Shown: positions 15,172 through 25,061, numbered from the stretch's first letter. The stretch is DNA of 64,000 nucleotides from Roseburia rectibacter (GCF_014287515.2 NZ_CP092473.1:3383501-3447500), one strand, 5' to 3'. Numbers and translations: made by a program. Notes: generated from the letters alone by a model not told the origin.

Positions 15172-18129
15172 ATGAAAAAAAAATGTTTTTTTAAGACAGT
15201 ATGCAGTTGTATTCTGGGTACAGCTTTATTACTGTCATCCACTTCATCATCATATGCATCACCGAATATTCAAGATATCGATTCTATTGCGGATACAGTA
15301 TCTGAAATGTTCAAAAAATCCGAGGAATTGAAAACAACTGAAGTGTCGGAAATGACCGAATCATCAGAAACTACTGAATCATCAGAAACTACTGAATCAT
15401 TAGAAACTACTGAATCATCAGAAACTACTGAATCATCAGAAACTACTGAATCATCAGAAACTACTGAATCATCAGAAACTACTGAATCATCAGAAACTAC
15501 TGAATCATCAGAAACTACTGAATCATCAGAAACTGCTGAATCATCAGAAACTATCGAAGAATCAGAGAACAATGATAATTTCGAAATTATCGAATTAACG
15601 GAAGATACTGAAATTTCCGAACAATTTGATACTCCCAAAGGAGCTGTTTCCAATGGGTATTATGTTATTAATGTAACCAAAAGTGAAATTTCTTCCACCA
15701 GTGCATATGCCGCTATACAATCTGCACTAGATGAAGCTCAGGAAAATGCAACAACAGACTTACCATACAAAGTTTTTGTAGATCCCGGAAAATATTCTCT
15801 CACACAAGGACTTCGTATTTACAGCAACACTTATCTTTGCCTGACAGGTGTTACCCTTACTCAAAACAAGGGAAGCAATTACAACATGATAAAAGTAGGC
15901 GACAGTAATGATACACATTCAGGTTATTATTACCAAAATATTACCATTGATGGCGGTATCTGGAACGAAAATGGCAATAGCAATACCGCCATCAAGATCT
16001 GTCATACACAGAACATTACTCTGATGAATGCCACATTGAAAAATTGTTCCAATTCTCACCTTATGGAGATTGCTGGCAATAACGGTATCACAATTCAAAA
16101 TTGTAATTTTGCCGATCAGGCATTATCGACAAGTGCCAAACCCTATACCTATGAAGCCATTCAGCTTGATATTTTACTAGAATCTCACTTGTCCGGTTAT
16201 CTATCTGAAGATCTTCCTTTAAAGAATGTAAAAATTACCGGTTGCTCCTTTAAAAATGTTCCACGTGGTATTGGTAGTCACACTGCAATACTAAACAATC
16301 CAGTAGACACGATAGAAATTTCCAACAATACATTTACCAGTCTTAAGAGTCTAGCTATACAGGCAATGAATTACATCAACTGTACTATTACAGGCAATAC
16401 CATAACTGATACTCCGCAAGGTATCATGATATATTCCGTTCGTGAAAGTGGTACTTTTCTTGCTTCCACAGCAGTAAAAGAAGGACATATTCCATCGTCA
16501 ACCCCGGTTACATATCAAACTCCTGTGAACAATCAAAAAATGGTTATCAGCAATAATACAATTGCAGCTTCAGGTAATGACCCTTATGAAGATTACGAAA
16601 ATGCCGCTATTTTTGTCAGTGGTTTAAATCTAGGTTCTGCCACTACCGGCTCTGGAGATACAATTCCTGCAGGTAATTATTTTATCAGCGGCATAACCAT
16701 CTCCGATAATACGATCAATACGGATGGACATGGAATCCGTCTGCAAGACGCCAGGAACTCAACAATAACTGGAAATACAATAACTTATTCTCAGGTTTCA
16801 AAGCCTAAAAATACCTTCTATGGCATACAGTTACGCGAATCCTCTACCAATGGAATCATTGACAATAATACAATCAATAAGCCCCTTTCCGGCATACATA
16901 TATTTGAAAAATCCTCTGCAAAATCCATTTCAGGGAATACAGTAACTACACCAACTAACAATGCTATTATGATAGAAAATGCCAGTGCTACGAATATTTC
17001 TTCAAATACGGTTAACAAGCCTGGTATCAACGGAATATTTATTTATAATAATTCTAATGTTGACTTAATCACAGACAACAATATTTCTGCCGGAAATGTC
17101 AACATTAACATTGACGGAAGCACAGTCACTGAAATAAGTAAAAATACGCTTTCTTCTGCAAAAACAAACAGTGTATTTTTGCATAACAAATGTACAGTAA
17201 ATAAACTTTCCAGTAATACCATTAATGCTTCTGGAAAACATGGTGTATTTATCGATTGTGCTACTGCCAAAACCATAAAAGCCAATACGATACAAGCACC
17301 TGCTATTACTGGTGTACATGTATATAACAACAGCAAAGTTTCTACCATTGCGAATAATCAAATTACCTCACCTGGTAAGTATGGCATCTGTGCCGAAAAG
17401 AGTACTGCAAGAACTATCTCTGGCAACTCAATCAGCAAACCTGCCAATACAGGTATTTTTATCTTTACCAAAAGCAAAACAGGTACAATATCCGACAATA
17501 CCATTACCTCTGGAAAAGATAAAGGAATTGCGATCAACTCTGTAAAGTGCAAAATGACGATCAGTGGAAATACAATAAAAAAATGCAAGGCTTACCCTAT
17601 TTATTGCAACCCTGCCTCTACCTCCTACGCAATTACGTTGAAGAAAAATATCATAACAGGCAATTCAAAAAAAATTGATGGTATCCGTGCTGACTCAGGT
17701 AAACTTATTCTTAGCAGCAATACAATCTCTTCCTGTAGTAGGGCGATTATTCTTTCTTCCAAAGTAAAGGGGACTGTTTATCCGAATACTTTCAAAAAGA
17801 ATACTTATAATAATGTAAAAGTTAATTCCAGTTATGTTAAAACATTAACTGTAAAATCACTTTCCGGAAAATCAAAGTCAGCAAAAACAGCTACATTAAA
17901 TTGGAAAAAACTTTCATCAGCTTCCGGCTATGTTGTTTATCGTTCAGCCTCCAAAAATGGCAGCTATACAAAAATTTCTACGATAAAAAAGAATAAAACC
18001 ATTACCTATAAAGATTCTAAATTAAAGAGGAAGTCTACTTATTACTATAAAATTGTTCCATACACTACAATAGGAAAAACTACAGTTTATGGACTAGATA
18101 GTAAGATTGTATCCATCAAGATCAAATAA
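15172..18129 (+). CDS. secreted right-handed beta-helix protein with TESSET repeats and Fn3-like tail
   Basis: A 985-residue secreted protein and the only long undamaged plus-strand gene. It has a signal peptide (residues 1-29), then a Thr/Glu/Ser stalk with twelve six-residue units (61-132). A large solenoid of roughly 20-24-residue turns follows (about 160-870) with recurring ITISDNTIN / ISGNTI ladders typical of parallel beta-helix carbohydrate-active or binding proteins. The C-terminal Fn3-like domain (about 893-985) has LNWKKLSSASGYVVYRS and TYYYKI. No sortase motif or SLH domain is seen. GGAGG lies 7 bases before the ATG. Glycan lyase activity is possible, but no catalytic motif is identifiable, so a binding role is equally likely. 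Confidence 0.85.
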   Translation: MKKKCFFKTVCSCILGTALLLSSTSSSYASPNIQDIDSIADTVSEMFKKSEELKTTEVSEMTESSETTESSETTESLETTESSETTESSETTESSETTESSETTESSETTESSETTESSETAESSETIEESENNDNFEIIELTEDTEISEQFDTPKGAVSNGYYVINVTKSEISSTSAYAAIQSALDEAQENATTDLPYKVFVDPGKYSLTQGLRIYSNTYLCLTGVTLTQNKGSNYNMIKVGDSNDTHSGYYYQNITIDGGIWNENGNSNTAIKICHTQNITLMNATLKNCSNSHLMEIAGNNGITIQNCNFADQALSTSAKPYTYEAIQLDILLESHLSGYLSEDLPLKNVKITGCSFKNVPRGIGSHTAILNNPVDTIEISNNTFTSLKSLAIQAMNYINCTITGNTITDTPQGIMIYSVRESGTFLASTAVKEGHIPSSTPVTYQTPVNNQKMVISNNTIAASGNDPYEDYENAAIFVSGLNLGSATTGSGDTIPAGNYFISGITISDNTINTDGHGIRLQDARNSTITGNTITYSQVSKPKNTFYGIQLRESSTNGIIDNNTINKPLSGIHIFEKSSAKSISGNTVTTPTNNAIMIENASATNISSNTVNKPGINGIFIYNNSNVDLITDNNISAGNVNINIDGSTVTEISKNTLSSAKTNSVFLHNKCTVNKLSSNTINASGKHGVFIDCATAKTIKANTIQAPAITGVHVYNNSKVSTIANNQITSPGKYGICAEKSTARTISGNSISKPANTGIFIFTKSKTGTISDNTITSGKDKGIAINSVKCKMTISGNTIKKCKAYPIYCNPASTSYAITLKKNIITGNSKKIDGIRADSGKLILSSNTISSCSRAIILSSKVKGTVYPNTFKKNTYNNVKVNSSYVKTLTVKSLSGKSKSAKTATLNWKKLSSASGYVVYRSASKNGSYTKISTIKKNKTITYKDSKLKRKSTYYYKIVPYTTIGKTTVYGLDSKIVSIKIK
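15352..15567 (+). repeat. twelve in-frame 18-bp tandem repeats
   Basis: Consecutive 18-base units with consensus ACTACTGAATCATCAGAA encode TTESSE. The central units are identical apart from one base that changes Ser to Leu in the third unit; the outermost units are degenerate. Because the unit is a multiple of three, copy-number change by slippage would alter stalk length without breaking the frame. Confidence 0.95.
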
Positions 18130-18162
18130 CCAATTTTTATAATACAACTACACTATCATAAC

Positions 18163-18206
18163 AAAAGCAGATGGCATTTGAATCTTTCAAATAAACCATC
18201 TGCTTT
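18163..18206. terminator. bidirectional terminator between convergent genes
   Basis: A 12-base perfect stem (arms 18163-18174 and about 18195-18206) is flanked by A-runs on the left and T-runs on the right, so it works in both directions. It separates the stop of the plus-strand beta-helix gene at 18129 from the 3' end of the minus-strand teichoic-acid-like operon at 18213. Confidence 0.85.
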
Positions 18207-18212
18207 TTATAA

Positions 18213-19442
18213 TCAAAACATTTTTTTAATTTTCTTCCAAATTTTATTTTTGAAAGCATCTCGCTGCAATTGCTGCTCTGATTTCGGTGTATCCTCCACA
18301 TCAGGAAGCTTAATTTCACTAATAATTCCCTGACTTTGTAATTCATCTACATATTTTTTGTACTTTCTCAGGTTTTTTAATGTATCCTTATATTTTTTTT
18401 CAAATAATTTTTTATCATCCAGAAGTTTTCTGCTTTTCTTTAACCACTTCTCTAACACTTCTGTTTTCATGTTATTCTGCCACTCTAAACGCTCCAACGG
18501 TGTATAGGTAGTCTTCCGCACCTGTTCTAATGGCAGATCACAATTCTCATACTCGGCAACAAAATCCTGTACATCCTGAATCAGCTTTTCGCGTAAAGCA
18601 AGATATCCTTTTTTATTTTCTGGCGGATTATTGAAATCATACTCAAAATTACCAGATAAGAAATCTTCATTATCAATACAACGAACCGTATCCATATAAC
18701 ATCCCCAGCGTGTCCCATTTCCTTCCGCATCCTTGAGATCAACGATTGACAAAACGGGGGTCTCTAGTGCAAGACAAGGCAATGTTACATGCAGCCTTCG
18801 CGTAATAACAAATTTAGCATTTTGATATAAAGTAAGTATCTCCTCTGCTTTTGCCATTCTCTCTTCAAATGTTGCGTTCGATTTTCTATAATCACAATTA
18901 TGACTTATAACCCGAATTTCTAGTCCTGTATCTTTCAGATATTCCATTGCTTTCGCTCTGATCTTATCGTTTAAATCAACCAAACAGACATATGTTCCCG
19001 CATCTTCCGTTTTCTCCTGTTTCGGAATTGTTAATGTAAGACATCCGCTAAAATAGCAATCTATACCCTGTTCTTTAAAAAAATCAAGCGATGCCATATC
19101 TCTGCATCCCACCGGACCATACTTCTTAAAAAACTCTCCTCCACATCCCTGCGCCCATTCGGCATAAATTGGAGATGATTTTCTTGCAACCCCATAATTA
19201 TTAATATGCATGCTCAGTAATTTGGGGATAATACAGTCTGCAGGCGGCCAGTTCCATTTTTTCCACATCCACCATGCATTCATGATAACAGCTACCGGTT
19301 CATCATTTTCACTTTTAAAATCACTAATATATTCTCTATCTATCTGATAATCAACATGAGGCAATAATTTAGCTGCTGCATAGGTCTGAATATCATCCCC
19401 CAAATTCATTGTCGGTTTGTGAATCACTACACCAAATTTCAT
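18213..19442 (-). CDS. polysaccharide pyruvyl-transferase-like protein
   Basis: A 409-residue protein of the WcaK/CsaB-like fold. It begins FGVVIHKPTMNLGDDIQTYA, the usual NxGD entry motif, and later has FVITRRLHVTLPCLALETPV, the conserved RxH region. The family transfers pyruvate ketals or, in some members, acts as a GT-B glycosyltransferase. The last 90 residues are a charged, lysine-rich helix and coiled-coil tail not needed for the core fold. It is the last gene of the teichoic-acid-like operon, 20 bases after the SDR. An AAAGGAGAT site precedes the ATG. Confidence 0.8.
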   Translation of the reverse strand: MKFGVVIHKPTMNLGDDIQTYAAAKLLPHVDYQIDREYISDFKSENDEPVAVIMNAWWMWKKWNWPPADCIIPKLLSMHINNYGVARKSSPIYAEWAQGCGGEFFKKYGPVGCRDMASLDFFKEQGIDCYFSGCLTLTIPKQEKTEDAGTYVCLVDLNDKIRAKAMEYLKDTGLEIRVISHNCDYRKSNATFEERMAKAEEILTLYQNAKFVITRRLHVTLPCLALETPVLSIVDLKDAEGNGTRWGCYMDTVRCIDNEDFLSGNFEYDFNNPPENKKGYLALREKLIQDVQDFVAEYENCDLPLEQVRKTTYTPLERLEWQNNMKTEVLEKWLKKSRKLLDDKKLFEKKYKDTLKNLRKYKKYVDELQSQGIISEIKLPDVEDTPKSEQQLQRDAFKNKIWKKIKKMF

Positions 19443-19462
19443 ATTGTAGATCTCCTTTCAAA

Positions 19463-20524
19463 TTATTTCTTCATTCCCTTTATCAAACGCTCAAACATCT
19501 CTTCTAATCCAATTGTTGCTTTCCAGCCAAGCTGCATTAATTTTTTACTATCCAATCGGATTATCATTTCCGGATTATATCCGAAAGAGGCTAAATCCTC
19601 AGGAATATCGATCACAGTTTTGATTTTTCCACTTCCAATTGTCTCACAGACCAATTCTGCCATTTCCTTAATCGACACCGCAGTATCCATATTCGTAACA
19701 TTATATGCTTCCCCTGCTTTACCGGAAATTAAAATGTATAATAATGCAGAAAGTGCATCTTTTGTGTAACAATAACTTCTTACCGTATGTCCCTGCGTAT
19801 GCAGTACAATATCCCGCTGTTCCAATGCACAGCGTGCAAATTCCGCAAACACCCTTCCATCTTCGTATGCAACTCCCGGTCCAAAGGTCTGAGAAAGTCT
19901 GGCAATCTTAACCGGTACACTATATTCGTGTGCATAAGATGCACACAAACACTCTACCATACGTTTTCCTTCGGAATAGCTGCTTCTTACACTGAGCGGT
20001 TCAATATATCCATAATCATTTTCTGTAATCAGATCTGCATCTTTCTCCGGTGTTCCATATACCTCCAAAGATGACAGATACACCATCCCATTTATCTTTT
20101 TTTCTGTAGCAAACTTTAAGATATTTGACGTTCCATCCAATGCCGTATAAATTGTTTCAACAGGATTAGACACAAAATATTTTGAACTGGTTGCACTGGC
20201 TCCGTGTATAATGTAATCTACAGAATCCGAATATACCACTGGTCTATTTATATCACCAACAAGCAATTCAACATCCCCACGCCCAATCAGATGCGAAAAC
20301 ATCTTTTTCCCTTTTTCTTCATTACGCACCATAGCAATAATATGAATCTGAAGGTTACGCATTCGGTTATAACATGCAAGCAAATATACCATCTGCGAAC
20401 CAATCAATCCTGTCGCACCTGTCACAAGTACCGACTTACCCTCTAATGCTGTAATTGGCAGATCACTATCTACAAGCATCTCCAGATCTTGCTGCATAAT
20501 TTCATTTTCCATGCACTCGTTCAT
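19463..20524 (-). CDS. NAD-dependent SDR epimerase/dehydratase
   Basis: A 353-residue extended SDR. The Rossmann motif SVLVTGATGLIGSQMVYLLA is near residue 30, YLSSLEVYGTPE gives the serine segment, and SYSEGKRMVECLC gives YxxxK. The start at 20524 is chosen because GGAG lies 9 bases upstream; a longer frame to 20584 would overlap the cytidylyltransferase gene. It directly follows the TarI-like gene, where TarJ (a zinc alcohol dehydrogenase) sits in ribitol-teichoic-acid loci. It may make or modify a CDP- or UDP-sugar; the substrate is not known. Confidence 0.85.
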   Translation of the reverse strand: MNECMENEIMQQDLEMLVDSDLPITALEGKSVLVTGATGLIGSQMVYLLACYNRMRNLQIHIIAMVRNEEKGKKMFSHLIGRGDVELLVGDINRPVVYSDSVDYIIHGASATSSKYFVSNPVETIYTALDGTSNILKFATEKKINGMVYLSSLEVYGTPEKDADLITENDYGYIEPLSVRSSYSEGKRMVECLCASYAHEYSVPVKIARLSQTFGPGVAYEDGRVFAEFARCALEQRDIVLHTQGHTVRSYCYTKDALSALLYILISGKAGEAYNVTNMDTAVSIKEMAELVCETIGSGKIKTVIDIPEDLASFGYNPEMIIRLDSKKLMQLGWKATIGLEEMFERLIKGMKK

Positions 20525-20564
20525 TTCAACTTCTCCATTCTCCATATGTTTATACTTACCTTTT

Positions 20565-21326
20565 CTATAAAGGCTTTCTTCCATTTCCTATACGATTTGT
20601 AATACCCAGTCCAAATGCCTGTTCATTCTCTTTGTACTGTAACAATGCACGAAACGTATACACATCTTCCGGTGTCGTAACTTTAATATTGCCTCTGTTT
20701 CCTTCCACCATATGTGCTTCAATCCCCTGGCTGCGAATAATCGTACACGCATCAACCATATTTTCATATTTTGTAGGTGTACTTCTAACTGCATCATGTG
20801 CAGCAATAATATCTTTTAAGTAAAAGCTCTGTGGTGCCTGCGCTGCAAACGTTTCCTTACGATATGGAACAGAGTCGACGTGACTCCCATCCTTACTGAT
20901 CATGATTGTTTCAAAACAAGGAGTACAGGTAATTGCATTGCCTTTTTCCTGTACAGAGCGAATATTATTACTGATCACTTCATAAGATACAAATGGGCGT
21001 ACACCATCATGCAATAGTACGATAGAATCCTCTGCATTTTCACTTTCTGCTTTTTTTAACGCATTATAAATCGAATCCTGTGCAGTCTCTCCACCTGGAA
21101 TAACATCTGCCACCTTATTCAAACGGTATTCATCTACCAATTCTTTCATATAAGGGATATAATCAGCAAGTACTGAAATATATATTTTATCAATCATATC
21201 ATGGCACTGAAAAAGTTGAAGTGTATGAACAATAATCGGTTTCCCATTTATTTCCAAAAACTGTTTCGGGACACCGGCTCCCATTCTGACTCCGCTTCCA
21301 CCAGCAAAAACAATCGCTATATTCAT
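20565..21326 (-). CDS. TarI/IspD-like cytidylyltransferase
   Basis: A 253-residue nucleotidyltransferase that joins CTP to a polyol or sugar phosphate. The signature FAGGSGVRMG..PKQFLEI is at the N-terminus, followed by LLHDGVRPFVS and TPEDVYTFRAL. The family includes IspD (isoprenoid synthesis) and TarI (CDP-ribitol). The company of CDP-alditol transferases, LicD and a TagGH-like exporter favours a teichoic-acid role. The start overlaps the stop of the ABC ATPase gene by four bases. Confidence 0.85.
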   Translation of the reverse strand: MNIAIVFAGGSGVRMGAGVPKQFLEINGKPIIVHTLQLFQCHDMIDKIYISVLADYIPYMKELVDEYRLNKVADVIPGGETAQDSIYNALKKAESENAEDSIVLLHDGVRPFVSYEVISNNIRSVQEKGNAITCTPCFETIMISKDGSHVDSVPYRKETFAAQAPQSFYLKDIIAAHDAVRSTPTKYENMVDACTIIRSQGIEAHMVEGNRGNIKVTTPEDVYTFRALLQYKENEQAFGLGITNRIGNGRKPL

Positions 21327-22174
21327 GATTCTTCCATAACCTCCCTTTTATCTTCCTGTTTGATTTTTTCTGTTTTCTTTTTTTTATTCTTTTTTTTCAC
21401 AAGATTTTTCTGACCCACTGTTAACTCATCCAGTTCACCCGTCATTTCTGCATAAACCTGTGCCACTTCATCTACATCCCCAAAAGCAATCATTTTTCCC
21501 CCTTCAAGGATCATAGCTTTATTGCAGATACGTTTTACCTGTGCAAGTGAATGTGACACAAATAAAACCGCCGTACCATCCTGCATCATATCAAGGATTT
21601 TCTTTTCACTCTTCTTTCTGAACTTACCATCTCCTACAGAAAGTACTTCATCTAAAATTAAAATTTCCGGTTCAGCTATCGTTGCGATTGCAAATCCCAA
21701 CTTTGATTTCATACCTGATGAATAGTTTTTAATAGGTACATCCATAAAATCCTCTAATCCGGAAAACTCTACAATCTGATCATATTTTTCTTCCATGTAT
21801 TGACGACCATATCCAAGCACTGCTCCATATAAAAATATATTTTCCCGGCCTGTATAGTTCTTATCAAATCCTGCTCCAAGCTCTAATAATGGTACTATTT
21901 TTCCATTTCTTATTACTCTGCCCTCTGTGGGTTTAAATACTCCTGCAACCACTTTGAGTAACGTACTTTTTCCTGCTCCATTTAGTCCAAGAATTCCTAT
22001 TCGTTCTCCTTCATGAATACTAAAATTAATATCTTTAAGTGCCCAAAACTCATCCTTCTCTAACTTTTTACCTTTGAGCATTCTTATTACATATTCACGA
22101 AAATCATTCACTCGTTCTTTACTTAGATTAAATTTCATTCCTATGTGTTCTACACGTAATAATTCCTTTGCCAT
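21323..22174 (-). CDS. ABC exporter ATPase, TagH/Wzt-like
   Basis: A 283-residue ATP-binding subunit energising export of a lipid-linked polymer. Walker A is GLNGAGKST, the signature SSGMKSKLGFAIA, Walker B LILDEVLSVGDGKF and the switch FVSHSLAQV. This combination with the SVGD extension is typical of polysaccharide/teichoic-acid exporters. The C-terminus is a short lysine-rich tail, with no glycan-binding domain, unlike the Wzt at the right edge. It lies 8 bases after its permease. Confidence 0.93.
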   Translation of the reverse strand: MAKELLRVEHIGMKFNLSKERVNDFREYVIRMLKGKKLEKDEFWALKDINFSIHEGERIGILGLNGAGKSTLLKVVAGVFKPTEGRVIRNGKIVPLLELGAGFDKNYTGRENIFLYGAVLGYGRQYMEEKYDQIVEFSGLEDFMDVPIKNYSSGMKSKLGFAIATIAEPEILILDEVLSVGDGKFRKKSEKKILDMMQDGTAVLFVSHSLAQVKRICNKAMILEGGKMIAFGDVDEVAQVYAEMTGELDELTVGQKNLVKKKNKKKKTEKIKQEDKREVMEES

Positions 22175-22182
22175 CTTAACCT

Positions 22183-22968
22183 CTATATCTGCAAAATAAA
22201 ATCATCCTGTTTTTTATAAAAACAAATCACACCTAAAATCAACACTACAATAGAACATACTGCTGCATATGCCGTCAACCCCATGTCCATAGCTTCCCCA
22301 AACATTGCATTACGAAAACTCTGGATCATACAATACAACGGATTCCATTTTAAAATCCACGCATACCCGCTGTTCATTAAACGTTCCGGATAATAAAAAA
22401 TTGCACTTGAATACATAATAAGCATTAAAAGCACTTCCCATATATATTCCATATCCCGAAAGAATACATTGATCGTTGTCAATATCATTCCAACTCCAAA
22501 TGTTAAAATAAAAAGAAGTAACAGTGGGATAATTGCCTCAATGATATGCCATGTCACAGTTACATTACAATATACCGCCAACGGAACCATTACAATTAAC
22601 GAAATAGCAAAAATCACATAATTATATAATACACAGGATAGCGGATATAAATATTTCGGAATGTATACCTTTTTTATCATCGCTGCATTTAACCTGATAG
22701 ATTTGGATGCTGTTTTAGTTCCCGTTGCAAAAAAAGAATATACCAGCCTTCCACATAAGATATATAATGGAAATTCCTTATCATTATTTCCAAACAACGT
22801 TCCAAATACAATTGTTAATACAATTGTGGTTAATATCGGTTCTAACATAGACCATAAAATACCAAGATACGAACGACGATATTTTAATTTAATTCCCTTT
22901 TTTACCAGCTCATATAACAGAAATCGACGATTCCAAAATGTCTTCACATGTTTCTTATTAATACTCAT
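22183..22968 (-). CDS. ABC exporter permease, TagG/Wzm-like
   Basis: A 261-residue membrane protein with about six helices. The N-terminal RRFLLYELVKKGIKLKYRRSYLGILWSMLEPI is diagnostic of ABC-2 polysaccharide permeases. The middle contains the MEYIWEVLLMLIMYSSAIFYYPE region of the family. It partners with the ATPase that follows and overlaps the preceding CDP-alditol transferase gene by four bases. Confidence 0.95.
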   Translation of the reverse strand: MSINKKHVKTFWNRRFLLYELVKKGIKLKYRRSYLGILWSMLEPILTTIVLTIVFGTLFGNNDKEFPLYILCGRLVYSFFATGTKTASKSIRLNAAMIKKVYIPKYLYPLSCVLYNYVIFAISLIVMVPLAVYCNVTVTWHIIEAIIPLLLLFILTFGVGMILTTINVFFRDMEYIWEVLLMLIMYSSAIFYYPERLMNSGYAWILKWNPLYCMIQSFRNAMFGEAMDMGLTAYAAVCSIVVLILGVICFYKKQDDFILQI

Positions 22969-24242
22969 CCTCTAATTTCCTTTTCTGACACTATACTTTC
23001 TATTAAGTTGCATACACGTACAGATGCTTCTCCATCTTCCACCGATCCTTTTTTCTTTAAGAAATCTTCCACCTGCATGCTATATTTTTCCTGATTAAAA
23101 TTTTCTATATTATGAATAAGTTCTTCATTTGTATGTGCGATTGGAAAAGGAGTTTCTTCCAATTTATAATAAAACCCTCGTTCCTGATCATAATGTTCTA
23201 AATCAGGCACAAATAAAAAGCCAGGTCTTACTGTTAATAAAAAATCAAAAATACAACTGGAGTAATCTGTGATCACCACTTGTGCTGCTGCTAATAACTC
23301 CTGAATATCAGGATAATCATCTGCTTTCACAATCTGTTTTTTTTCATCTATACAAACCTTTTCCAACGAATTCTGCATCCTTGGATGCAGTCTTACAACA
23401 ATTTTCCAGGATTGGTCTGTTTTCTTTTCCAAAGCTTTTTTTAATTTTTCAATATCCAGTTTATAATTAGGAAAATCAAGCTTTTCTCGGAAAGTCGGCA
23501 CATATAGCAAAATTTTATCTTTTCCATCAATTGATAAACTCTTGCGCACTTTTTTTTCCACAAGATCCTGTCCATCCTTAAAAAAGATATCATTTCTGGG
23601 ATGACCTAATTTCAAAATATTTTTTACCGACCAAAAAGCATTCTGATATACTTCATCTTCGAAAAAACTATTCGAAATCCAAAAATCGGTATTCTGCGAA
23701 TTTTTTTTGGCAAGATATGTCCAACTTTGACTATTGGTTAAACAATCACAGTTTTTTTCGATCTTTTTTATTCCAAATGATCCATGCCACATCTGAATAT
23801 AATACTGTCCAAATCTTTTTACCAGTCCCTGATTCCAATAATGAATCAAATGATAATTACATACCCATACAGCCGCTGTATAATATTCAAACATAGCTTC
23901 TTTAGATCCATATTCAACCAGCCTCACCTTGGGGGGAAATTCCCCTTTATGTGCATTTGCATCTTTCACAATCCAAACTAAATCAAAATCCGTTCCGCGA
24001 CGTATTAATTCTTCCGTCACATACTTACAATTGCATCCGTATCCATGTCCCATATAATTATCAAATATAATCTTTTTTGTGTTTATGGAAGTATTACCAT
24101 ATTGTTGAAATGTTTTTTTTATTAATGATTTTTTAACAGTAAACGGTGTGTACTTTAACTGATATACTCTGGTATCATTTTCGATTTTATATGTTATAAA
24201 TAACTTTATTATTCGTTTTAACTTTTTTTTGATTGCCTGCAC
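22965..24242 (-). CDS. CDP-glycerol/ribitol transferase, TagF/TagB family
   Basis: A 425-residue member of the CDP-glycerol glycerophosphotransferase family, peripheral at the inner membrane. It has IQMWHGSFGIKKIEKN with the catalytic histidine, KLGHPRNDIFF, and VVITDYSSCIFDFLL with the donor-binding serine pair. It likely polymerises or primes an alditol-phosphate polymer. A basic amphipathic N-terminus fits membrane binding. The start is a GTG at 24242; no ATG is available upstream in frame, and the ribosome site is poor, so coupling to the LicD gene is likely. Confidence 0.9.
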   Translation of the reverse strand: MQAIKKKLKRIIKLFITYKIENDTRVYQLKYTPFTVKKSLIKKTFQQYGNTSINTKKIIFDNYMGHGYGCNCKYVTEELIRRGTDFDLVWIVKDANAHKGEFPPKVRLVEYGSKEAMFEYYTAAVWVCNYHLIHYWNQGLVKRFGQYYIQMWHGSFGIKKIEKNCDCLTNSQSWTYLAKKNSQNTDFWISNSFFEDEVYQNAFWSVKNILKLGHPRNDIFFKDGQDLVEKKVRKSLSIDGKDKILLYVPTFREKLDFPNYKLDIEKLKKALEKKTDQSWKIVVRLHPRMQNSLEKVCIDEKKQIVKADDYPDIQELLAAAQVVITDYSSCIFDFLLTVRPGFLFVPDLEHYDQERGFYYKLEETPFPIAHTNEELIHNIENFNQEKYSMQVEDFLKKKGSVEDGEASVRVCNLIESIVSEKEIRG

Positions 24243-24263
24243 GATTTTCTTTACACCACCCGG

Positions 24264-25061
24264 TTATTTTTTATATAGCTCATGTATCTTATGTCTGGGA
24301 TGCTGCTCCATCTCAGGAGGCATTTTCTTATAATCTCCATACAGCCTTTTCAAATACGGATCATAATTTCCCGGTATCATAAAAACTTTATTCTCAAAAT
24401 CAGCCTCTTTTAATGGAAGCAGATAACTTTTCGGCATCACTTCCCTCTCATACCCGGCAACCCCAAATAAGCTACAGATATACTCACTATCCGAAGTTCT
24501 CCATGATGTCATGATCTTTTTACACACTCTCATATAAAACCGGAATATAAAACCGGGGGTTATTTTAAGAATTACCTTTGAAATATTCCGGATTGCTTTT
24601 CCTTTATTTTTAACTGGAAGACGATATTCTGACAAATAATAAATAAGTGATGTCCACTTCTGAACCTTCTTTAATACTCCCGATTTTGGAACACCATCAA
24701 TCGGATGTATGTCTATTTTTGCCGTATTTTCATATCCGGCATCTGCATGCAAGGTATCATATAAATAACCAATTGGCGCATCCGGTATCATATGCTTCTC
24801 GACCGGTGAATATATAAATTCACCCAGCCGGTCATGCTGCAGACTCATCAGGTATTCCATTTTTTCGAAATCTTCCCGCATCATTGCAATATCCACGTCG
24901 TCGTCCCATGGTATAAATCCCTGATGTCTGACTGCACCTAACGCACTTCCGCCTACCAGAAAAAAAATCATTCCATTCTGTTGTGTAAATTTCTGAAAAG
25001 ACGACAGCATTTCAACTAAACGTTGCTGCAATTCTTTTAATCCATTTTCCATTGCATTCAC
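24264..25061 (-). CDS. LicD-family phosphotransferase
   Basis: A 265-residue LicD-type nucleotidyltransferase-fold protein. The signature LVGGSALGAVRHQGFIPWDDDVDIAM includes the metal-binding aspartates. LicD enzymes attach phosphocholine or related phosphodiester groups to teichoic acids and capsules. The downstream KIDIHPIDGVPK and the C-terminal YGDYKKMPPE are also family features. It is the first gene of its transcript and lies 70-100 bases downstream of a strong promoter. The transferred group is unknown; no choline kinase or transporter gene is in the window. Confidence 0.93.
   Translation of the reverse strand: MNAMENGLKELQQRLVEMLSSFQKFTQQNGMIFFLVGGSALGAVRHQGFIPWDDDVDIAMMREDFEKMEYLMSLQHDRLGEFIYSPVEKHMIPDAPIGYLYDTLHADAGYENTAKIDIHPIDGVPKSGVLKKVQKWTSLIYYLSEYRLPVKNKGKAIRNISKVILKITPGFIFRFYMRVCKKIMTSWRTSDSEYICSLFGVAGYEREVMPKSYLLPLKEADFENKVFMIPGNYDPYLKRLYGDYKKMPPEMEQHPRHKIHELYKK

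Noticed and set aside
15352..15567. Regular repeats as a possible CRISPR array
   Set aside because: The units are contiguous 18-mers without spacers and are in frame in a protein gene.
15270..15653. An antisense frame with repeated SDDSVV units
   Set aside because: It is the reverse reading of the 18-bp repeat tract in the beta-helix gene and has no start signals.
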